From NCBI GenBank assembly GCA_003647715.1, contig QMNJ01000036.1, positions 1 through 11,589 of the forward strand: DNA of 11,589 nucleotides, read 5' to 3'. The notes under the pieces are model-generated. The model was not told the origin of the DNA and did not search any database. It worked only from the letters and a program-made list of their open reading frames with translations. Made by a program: the position numbers and the translations under genes. Every line of letters begins with the position of its first letter. Positions within the stretch are counted from its first letter, which is position 1. Source of the DNA: Candidatus Coatesiibacteriota bacterium. Lineage in GTDB: Bacteria > RBG-13-66-14 > B26-G2. Shown in pieces: positions 7,052 through 11,589 of this stretch.

Positions 7052-8265
7052 TATTTCACCTAAAAAGGGTATCTATCCTTCTGTCAATATTTTTCTTTTT
7101 TCTGGTCTTATTTCTCCTTTTCAGTCATCTGAATGTCCTTTCATACTCGGATAATACACCTCCATCTATTTATATGCAATTTCCTAAGGAGAGTGAAATA
7201 GTAAGCGGGTCTATATGTGTCAAATTCACTGTGATTGATAAGGAAAGTAGAATAGAAAGTGTATTAATCAGGATTGATGGGGAACTCTGCGATATCCTGG
7301 CCGGTGATTTCAAGAAGAAGAAAGCCCTTGAGTATGACCTGAAGCTTGATACTACAAAGTTAAGCGAGGGAAGGCACATACTCACCGTTTCAGCATCAAG
7401 TTGTAATGGTAATGCCACCACCACAAAGGATACCTTATTTTATGTTGACAATCACCCATTAAATGTAGAGGTAATCCTTGGGGGAAGCAACAGGGTGTAT
7501 CCGGGAAGTGTCCTTCCTTTACAGTGTGTATTGAGTGAGGAGGTAAGAGATATCAGGGTAGAGATTATGGGTTATGATATTTTTCTTTTTACAACGGATA
7601 TTGGCTATGAGGGCTTTGTTCCTATTCGCCTTGCTGTTGAGCCAGAAGAGGTTGATATGGAGGTATCATTAACCGATAATCTCGGTGAGAGTGTAAATAT
7701 TAATAAGAAGATTTTGATATTACCGAAGGGATTTGAGTCAGAGTATATAGTTTTACCCGAGACCAAGGCAGAGCCGATACCAAAGGAGGTAATTGAAAAG
7801 GAGTATCAGATTTTATTGAATGAGCTTCTCTCCCCAAGCGAGGTATTATATGAGAAAGACGGGTTCATAATACCGGTGGAGGGAAAGATTACCAGCCCCT
7901 ATGGAACATACAGGAGATTTTCTAATGGTGTTGTAAGCAGACACATAGGGGTGGATTACTCCTGCCCTGAGGGGACAGAGGTAAAAGCATGCGGGGCTGG
8001 TGTAGTTCGTCTGATTGATGATTTCGCCATAAGGGGGAAATTTGTGCTAATAGACCACGGCTGGGGTGTATATAGTTTATATAATCACCTGTCAGATGTC
8101 TTGGTGGATGTTGGGGACATTGTGAGTAAGGGCGATGTAATAGGCAAGGTAGGTTCAACTGGTTTGGCGACGGGACCACACCTCCACTGGGAGGTTAGAG
8201 TTGGAAGGTGGGCTGTTGACCCTCTTCAATGGACTGATGAGAGAATATTTGCTAACCTGCATTGA
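7048..8265 (+). CDS. Membrane-anchored M23 family metallopeptidase (LytM/lysostaphin-type domain)
   Basis: The 405-residue product has an N-terminal hydrophobic helix (about 8-27), giving an anchored or exported protein. Residues 37-135 look like an Ig-like/Big domain (PPSIYMQFPKE...V-x-F-T-V-I-D...L-x-E-G-R-H), and 138-226 look like a second beta-rich domain. The C-terminal domain (about 276-396) is a complete M23 peptidase: RHIGVD with zinc ligands His299 and Asp303, YNHLS with His347, and HLH (378-380) with the catalytic and ligand histidines. S-T-G-x-A-T-G-P-H-L-H-x-E is the hallmark of the family. M23 enzymes cut peptide cross-links of peptidoglycan, and because all catalytic residues are present this one is probably active rather than an EnvC-type activator. 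It is the last gene of the operon starting at 5292 and starts at GTG, overlapping the previous stop by 4 nt. It probably works in the cell wall or periplasm. Confidence 0.9.
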   Translation: MIFHLKRVSILLSIFFFFLVLFLLFSHLNVLSYSDNTPPSIYMQFPKESEIVSGSICVKFTVIDKESRIESVLIRIDGELCDILAGDFKKKKALEYDLKLDTTKLSEGRHILTVSASSCNGNATTTKDTLFYVDNHPLNVEVILGGSNRVYPGSVLPLQCVLSEEVRDIRVEIMGYDIFLFTTDIGYEGFVPIRLAVEPEEVDMEVSLTDNLGESVNINKKILILPKGFESEYIVLPETKAEPIPKEVIEKEYQILLNELLSPSEVLYEKDGFIIPVEGKITSPYGTYRRFSNGVVSRHIGVDYSCPEGTEVKACGAGVVRLIDDFAIRGKFVLIDHGWGVYSLYNHLSDVLVDVGDIVSKGDVIGKVGSTGLATGPHLHWEVRVGRWAVDPLQWTDERIFANLH

Positions 8266-8324
8266 ATGGGAATACAATAGATGCTTTTGTTGCTTTATTG
8301 TGAATTAGGAATATATGATTAGGT

Positions 8325-8331
8325 TAGGAGG
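8325..8331 (+). promoter_or_regulatory. Strong ribosome binding site of argF
   Basis: TAGGAGG lies 5 nt before the ATG at 8337 and fixes the start codon. The 71-bp gap before argF holds no clear promoter: AT-rich -10-like strings such as TATGAT (8314-8319) lack a matching -35, so read-through from the upstream operon is possible. Confidence 0.8.
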
Positions 8332-8336
8332 TTTTT

Positions 8337-9269
8337 ATGGTAAAGGACATTAAAGGGCTTGATTTCATATCACTCGCTGATTTTAACAGGGAGGAACTAC
8401 TGCAACTCATTGAGTTAGCCATAAGATTGAAACAGGAGAGATATACTGGTATATACAAAAATGACCTAGAGGGCTATACTCTGGGTATGATATTTGAGAA
8501 ACCGAGCTTGAGGACCAGGGTATCATTTGAAGTGGCTATGAACGACCTCGGTGGTAGAGCGATATATCTCTCTCCATCGGATATTCAATTGGGAAAGCGA
8601 GAGACAATTGAAGATGCAGCAATAGTATTGTCATCTATGGTTCATGTGATAATGGCGAGGACATTCTCACACGAGACGATTGAAGAACTGGCAGAGTATT
8701 CAGCGGTTCCTGTCATCAACGGTCTCTCTGACCTTCTGCACCCCTGCCAGGGGCTTGCTGATTTCATGACCATATATGAGAAGTTTAATCGGCTGGATGG
8801 GCTTAAACTTGCCTTCGTTGGCGATGGCAATAATGTGTGCCACAGTTTGCTTCTTGGTGGAAGCATACTTGGTCTATCCATAAGCGTGGCTACACCTGAG
8901 GGATATGAACCAAATGATGATGTTCTAACCTATGCAAAAGAACTTGCTGTTGATAAGGGGCAGGAGATTAAAACGGTAAATAATCCTTATGAAGCAGTAG
9001 AGGGTTCTGATGTCGTTTATACAGATGTCTGGGCTTCTATGGGTCAAGAGAAGGAGGTGGAGAAGAGGAAGAAGGACTTTGAGGGCTTTCAGATTGATAT
9101 GGATATGTTCTCAAAGGCGAGCGATAATGCGATTCTGCTTCACTGCCTGCCGGCGCACTATGGGGAGGAGATGACCTATGAAGTTTCAAGGCATGAGAGA
9201 AGCGCAATCTTTGACCAGGCGGAGAATCGCCTGCATACAGCAAAGGCGGTACTTCTCTCTGTAATATAA
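8337..9269 (+). CDS. argF: Ornithine carbamoyltransferase
   Basis: This enzyme transfers the carbamoyl group from carbamoyl phosphate to ornithine, giving citrulline in arginine synthesis (or the reverse in arginine catabolism), in the cytoplasm. The 310 residues match the family's usual length. Carbamoyl-phosphate binding is shown by SLRTR (57-61; S-x-R-T-R), QLGKRET (84-90) and HPCQ (135-138). Ornithine binding is shown by D230 with SMG (234-236), the feature that separates ornithine from aspartate carbamoyltransferases, and by HCLP (269-272). All key residues are present. The start is supported by TAGGAGG 5 nt upstream. No other arginine gene is next to it: the M23 peptidase lies 71 bp upstream and amrA 100 bp downstream. 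No ARG-box or leader peptide was recognised. Identification is firm; the direction of flux in the cell cannot be told from sequence. Confidence 0.96.
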   Translation: MVKDIKGLDFISLADFNREELLQLIELAIRLKQERYTGIYKNDLEGYTLGMIFEKPSLRTRVSFEVAMNDLGGRAIYLSPSDIQLGKRETIEDAAIVLSSMVHVIMARTFSHETIEELAEYSAVPVINGLSDLLHPCQGLADFMTIYEKFNRLDGLKLAFVGDGNNVCHSLLLGGSILGLSISVATPEGYEPNDDVLTYAKELAVDKGQEIKTVNNPYEAVEGSDVVYTDVWASMGQEKEVEKRKKDFEGFQIDMDMFSKASDNAILLHCLPAHYGEEMTYEVSRHERSAIFDQAENRLHTAKAVLLSVI

Positions 9270-9302
9270 AAAACCGTGAATAGAGGTGAAGGCGTATTTT
9301 GA

Positions 9303-9331
9303 TTTATATAATCCTCTATCTTTCATATAAT
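9303..9331 (+). promoter_or_regulatory. Candidate promoter of the amrA-amrS-tatA operon
   Basis: In the 100-bp gap after argF there are two exact TATAAT hexamers, at 9307-9312 and 9326-9331. The second has TTTATA (9303-9308, 4 of 6 matches to the -35 consensus) 17 bp upstream and would start transcription near 9338. The first has no good -35. The region is very AT-rich, so chance hexamers are possible. Confidence 0.45.
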
Positions 9332-9369
9332 CATATATAGGGTTTCTAATATGCTTGTGGTGAATATTT

Positions 9370-9879
9370 ATGGATAAGTATGTTGAATTAGCAAAGAGTG
9401 CGATTGAGCGGTATGTTCTCTATGGAGAGGTGATATCCCCCCCTGAACCACTACCTGAGGAGTTTGAAAAAAGATGTGGAGCATTTGTGTCATTGAAGCA
9501 ATCTGGTAGATTGAGGGGATGCATAGGGACATTTATGCCTATGTATGATAATCTAGCGCTTGAGATAATAAATAATGCTATATCAGCAGCGACCAGAGAC
9601 CCCAGATTTCCCCCTGTAAGACCCGAAGAACTCGGCACCCTTGATATCTCTGTTGATATTCTATCTGAACCAGAACCGGTGGAAGATTTGTCTGAAATGA
9701 ATCCAAAGAAGTATGGTCTTATACTCAGAACTGAAAATGGCAGGCAGGGATTACTATTGCCAGACCTTGAGGGTGTGGATACGGTTGAGGAACAGGTGAG
9801 AATTGTACGGATGAAGGCGGGAATAGATGAGGGTGAGGAGATAAGGGCATTCAGATTCACGGTGGAGAGACATAAGTAA
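9370..9879 (+). CDS. amrA: AMMECR1 domain protein (AmmeMemoRadiSam system protein A)
   Basis: The 169-residue single-domain protein carries the family's near-invariant LRGCIG hexapeptide (48-53, with Cys51), preceded by GAFVSLK (37-43). It also has AATRDPRFPPV (73-83), the strand LDISVDIL (91-98) and GRQGLLLP (124-131). It is homologous to the protein affected in human AMMECR1 disease. In bacteria and archaea this domain is encoded with a radical SAM enzyme (AmrS) and a Memo protein (AmrB); the reaction is not settled. Here its stop TAA shares one base with the ATG of amrS (TAATG), so the two are translationally coupled. No Memo gene is in the window. The start at 9370 has only a weak GGTG (9358-9361), and an in-frame TGA at 9361-9363 rules out a longer N-terminus. 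A tiny 8-codon ORF (9351-9377) overlaps this start in another frame. Confidence 0.93.
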   Translation: MDKYVELAKSAIERYVLYGEVISPPEPLPEEFEKRCGAFVSLKQSGRLRGCIGTFMPMYDNLALEIINNAISAATRDPRFPPVRPEELGTLDISVDILSEPEPVEDLSEMNPKKYGLILRTENGRQGLLLPDLEGVDTVEEQVRIVRMKAGIDEGEEIRAFRFTVERHK

Positions 9880-10889
9880 TGGCTGAAAAAAGGATAGAGG
9901 CAAGATTTTACGAAAAACTTGATGATATGGTAGTTAGGTGTAATCTTTGCCCCCATGAATGCACCATCAAGCCGAATGGGGTGGGAATATGCAGGGTCAG
10001 GAGAAATGAGGGTGGTGTTTTAATAAGTTCAGGTTATGGAAGAACAATATCCATGTCTATGGACCCGATGGAGAAGAAGCCCCTGTATCACTTCTACCCC
10101 GGGTCTTTTATACTATCAGTGGGAGTGAATGGATGCAATCTATCATGTGATTTTTGCCAAAACTGGGAATGTTCACAGAGGAGTTGTCCGACCAGATATA
10201 TTTCCCCTGAGCAACTCATTGAGGTTGCTGTAGAGAATAACTCAATAGGTGTATGTTTTACCTATACTGAACCTCTAATATGGCATGAATATATATATGA
10301 TACCAGTGTGATGGCGAGGGAGCGGGGACTTGTAAGCGTTCTTGTGACGAACGGCTATATTAACGAAGAGCCACTGACGGAATTATTACCCTATATTGAC
10401 GCTATGAATGTTGACCTGAAAGCGATGAATGATGAGTTTTATGTGAAGAGATGCGGTGGTCATCTTGACCCAGTATTGAGAACATTGAAAATTGCCAAAG
10501 ATAAGTGTCACATTGAGATTACCAACCTTATAATACCTTCAGCCAATGACTCACCTGAGCAAATTGAGGAACTGGCGAAATGGATTAGCGAGGAGATGGG
10601 GGAGGATACTGTCCTGCACATATCCAGATTCTTTCCCCACTACAAGGCAAAAGAACCGGAGACACCAGTAGAGACGCTGGAGATGGCTTATAATATCGCA
10701 AAAAAATACCTTAAATATGTGTATCTGGGAAATATATTTCTCTCACCATCGCATACGGTTTGTCCGGTGTGCGGGAATTCCCTTATTGAAAGGTGGGGTT
10801 ACAATACAAGGGTGAAGGGCTTAAATGGGAGTAAATGTAGTAATTGTAATTATGACACAGGAATTATAAATAAGGGGGGTGCCTTATGA
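9879..10889 (+). CDS. amrS: AmmeMemoRadiSam system radical SAM enzyme
   Basis: The 336-residue protein is related to pyruvate-formate-lyase-activating enzymes. An N-terminal cysteine cluster (Cys21, 24, 28, 38; CNLCPHEC...GIC) precedes the radical SAM site GCNLSCDFCQNW, whose CxxxCxxC is Cys86, Cys90 and Cys93 and binds the [4Fe-4S] cluster that cleaves S-adenosylmethionine. FTYTEPLIWHEY and LVTNGYINEEPL are the usual conserved strands of this subfamily. VDLKAMNDEFY corresponds to the AmrS/PflA core. The C-terminus ends in a zinc-ribbon-like CPVC...CSNC (Cys295, 298, 320, 323). The genome-context name comes from its usual pairing with AMMECR1 and Memo; the substrate is unknown to me. It starts at ATG sharing one base with the amrA stop, and its TGA lies in the ATGA that starts tatA. 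It depends on Fe-S assembly and is probably oxygen-sensitive. Confidence 0.93.
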   Translation: MAEKRIEARFYEKLDDMVVRCNLCPHECTIKPNGVGICRVRRNEGGVLISSGYGRTISMSMDPMEKKPLYHFYPGSFILSVGVNGCNLSCDFCQNWECSQRSCPTRYISPEQLIEVAVENNSIGVCFTYTEPLIWHEYIYDTSVMARERGLVSVLVTNGYINEEPLTELLPYIDAMNVDLKAMNDEFYVKRCGGHLDPVLRTLKIAKDKCHIEITNLIIPSANDSPEQIEELAKWISEEMGEDTVLHISRFFPHYKAKEPETPVETLEMAYNIAKKYLKYVYLGNIFLSPSHTVCPVCGNSLIERWGYNTRVKGLNGSKCSNCNYDTGIINKGGAL

Positions 10890-11107
10890 TAGGTGGAATA
10901 GGAACACCAGAACTTATAATTATCCTTATTGTTGCCCTTCTGCTATTTGGAGCAAAGCGACTACCTGAAATTGGAAGGGCTATAGGGAAGGGCATAAGAG
11001 AGATTAGAAATGCATCGGATGGCATAATGTCAGATGATGAGGAGGTATATAAGGATATAAAAGATAAATCGCCGAGAGAAGAAGATAATAGTGAAAATAA
11101 AAGTTAA
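10886..11107 (+). CDS. tatA: Twin-arginine translocase subunit TatA/TatE family protein
   Basis: TatA oligomers form the pore-related part of the Tat system, which exports folded proteins across the cytoplasmic membrane. The 73-residue product has the standard layout: a short periplasmic N-terminus with GTPELIIILIVALLLFG as the single membrane helix (about 6-22), the F-G hinge (21-22), the conserved LPEIGRAIGKGIREI amphipathic helix (26-40), and an acidic, disordered tail from about 43 on. The Glu at residue 9, in the position common to TatA proteins, is present. It overlaps amrS by 4 nt (ATGA) and has GGGGGG (10875-10880) upstream as ribosome binding site. No tatC or tatB lies in the window. 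It is convergent with iscU. The identification is firm; TatB cannot be fully excluded, but the short tail favours TatA. Confidence 0.95.
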   Translation: MIGGIGTPELIIILIVALLLFGAKRLPEIGRAIGKGIREIRNASDGIMSDDEEVYKDIKDKSPREEDNSENKS

Positions 11108-11125
11108 TAAATTAATCTAATGATA

Positions 11126-11147
11126 TTTTCTTAACTCATTGAGAAAA
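11126..11147. terminator. Weak hairpin between tatA and iscU, possible terminator
   Basis: TTTTCT (11126-11131) pairs with AGAAAA (11142-11147) around a 10-nt loop in the 75-bp gap between the convergent genes. The stem is short and AT-rich, so this is only the best candidate seen in the gap. Confidence 0.25.
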
Positions 11148-11182
11148 GCGATATTTTATAAGTAAATAGACAGAAAATGTTA

Positions 11183-11587
11183 CTATTTCTTCCTTTTCTT
11201 CCTTGTTTTAATTTCAATTCCCCTCTTTTTGGCGTAATTCTCTATTGCTGACAGAAGTGCTTGCTCAGCGAGAAGGGAGCAATGCCTTTTTACATCAGGT
11301 AGACCTCCAAGTGCCTCTTCTACCAATTCGTTTGATATATCAAGGGCTTCATCAATGCTCTTACCGATAACCAACTCTGTTAACATGCTTGAAGACGCTA
11401 TCGCAGCACCACAACCAAATGTCTTAAACTTCGCATCAACTATCTTGTTATCGTTAATCTTAAGATACAATCGCATAATATCACCGCATTGCGGGTTGCC
11501 AACCTCGCCGACGGCGTCAGCGTTCTCAATCTCCCCCATATTACGGGGATTCAGAAAATGGTCCATCACTTTCTCTGAATAATCCAT
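11183..11587 (-). CDS. iscU: Fe-S cluster assembly scaffold protein, IscU/NifU N-terminal type
   Basis: IscU-type scaffolds build [2Fe-2S] and [4Fe-4S] clusters from sulfur supplied by a cysteine desulfurase and pass them to target enzymes in the cytoplasm. The 134-residue product begins with the family's typical YSEKVMDHFLNPRNMG. It has all three cluster cysteines, Cys34 (NPQCGD, with Asp36), Cys59 (FGCGAAIASSS) and Cys103, together with His102 (RHCSLLAE). The spacing from Cys59 to Cys103 has no room for the extra segment of SufU, so IscU/NifU is the better call. The LPxxK segment reads LPDVK (96-100) where the HscA-binding motif of IscU is LPPVK. The C-terminus is a strongly basic tail (KTRKKRKK, 127-134) that I do not recall from classical IscU. 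The start is complete but only 2 nt of upstream sequence is in the window, so its ribosome binding site and any iscS/nifS partner are not visible. Confidence 0.94.
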   Translation of the reverse strand: MDYSEKVMDHFLNPRNMGEIENADAVGEVGNPQCGDIMRLYLKINDNKIVDAKFKTFGCGAAIASSSMLTELVIGKSIDEALDISNELVEEALGGLPDVKRHCSLLAEQALLSAIENYAKKRGIEIKTRKKRKK

Positions 11588-11589
11588 TA

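Noticed and set aside
8274..8301. Inverted repeat ACAATA/TATTGT after the M23 gene as a terminator
   Set aside because: A 6-bp AT-only stem with a 16-nt loop and no T run; too weak to call.
9280..9319. ATAGAGG/CCTCTAT inverted repeat after argF
   Set aside because: A 7-bp stem with a loop of about 26 nt and only a short T run; it could be an argF terminator, but the support is poor.
9420..9956. 178-codon open frame on the minus strand
   Set aside because: It lies antisense across amrA and the start of amrS, both of which are confirmed by family motifs; the translation is Ser/Pro-rich with no recognisable domain.
1..11589. CRISPR arrays, tRNA or rRNA genes, insertion sequences, att sites, toxin-antitoxin or defence modules
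   Set aside because: No regularly spaced repeats, no cloverleaf-like or rRNA-like stretch, no transposase or integrase motifs and no defence-family domains were seen on either strand.

Overview
The window looks like part of the chromosome of an uncultured, fairly AT-rich bacterium. Promoters follow the sigma-70 pattern (TTGACA/TATAAT) and some genes have good Shine-Dalgarno sites. Arg codons are mostly AGA/AGG and ATA is common for Ile. The gene mix is a TatA subunit, an IscU-type Fe-S scaffold, ornithine carbamoyltransferase, the AMMECR1/radical-SAM pair, a MrfA-type helicase and secreted propeller-like proteins. It recalls deep-branching anaerobic candidate phyla (WOR-3/Fermentibacteria-like lineages), but that placement is inference only. 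No rRNA, tRNA, CRISPR, transposase or phage gene was seen, so this looks like core and housekeeping DNA rather than a mobile island.

Layout. 1-816 (-): N-terminal 272 codons of a YtcJ-like amidohydrolase that runs off the left edge. 845-3154 (+): a DEAD/DEAH helicase with a C-terminal DUF1998 four-Cys module, transcribed divergently from it across only 28 bp. 3162-4013 (-) and 4119-5147 (-): two exported paralogues with repeated propeller-like blocks, each with its own near-consensus promoter and separated by a terminator hairpin. 5292-8265 (+): a three-gene operon joined by two successive GTGA overlaps: a membrane-anchored TPR-like protein, a DUF72/YecE protein and a membrane-anchored M23 peptidase. 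8337-9269 (+): argF, with a strong ribosome binding site. 9370-11107 (+): amrA-amrS-tatA, joined by 1-nt and 4-nt overlaps. 11183-11587 (-): iscU, convergent with tatA.

How the genes fit together. The helicase is expected to act in DNA repair. The 5292-8265 operon looks like a cell-envelope unit, because two of its three products carry an N-terminal membrane anchor and one has an intact peptidoglycan-hydrolase fold. The amrA-amrS pair lacks the usual third member (Memo/AmrB) here and is instead coupled to tatA. IscU would supply Fe-S clusters, which AmrS itself needs, although the two genes are on opposite strands.

Nothing seen is clearly a new defence or mobile system. The least explained items are the propeller paralogue pair with a shared C-terminal tail, the M23/DUF72/TPR-like operon, the coupling of tatA to amrS, and the overlapping divergent promoters at 830-837.
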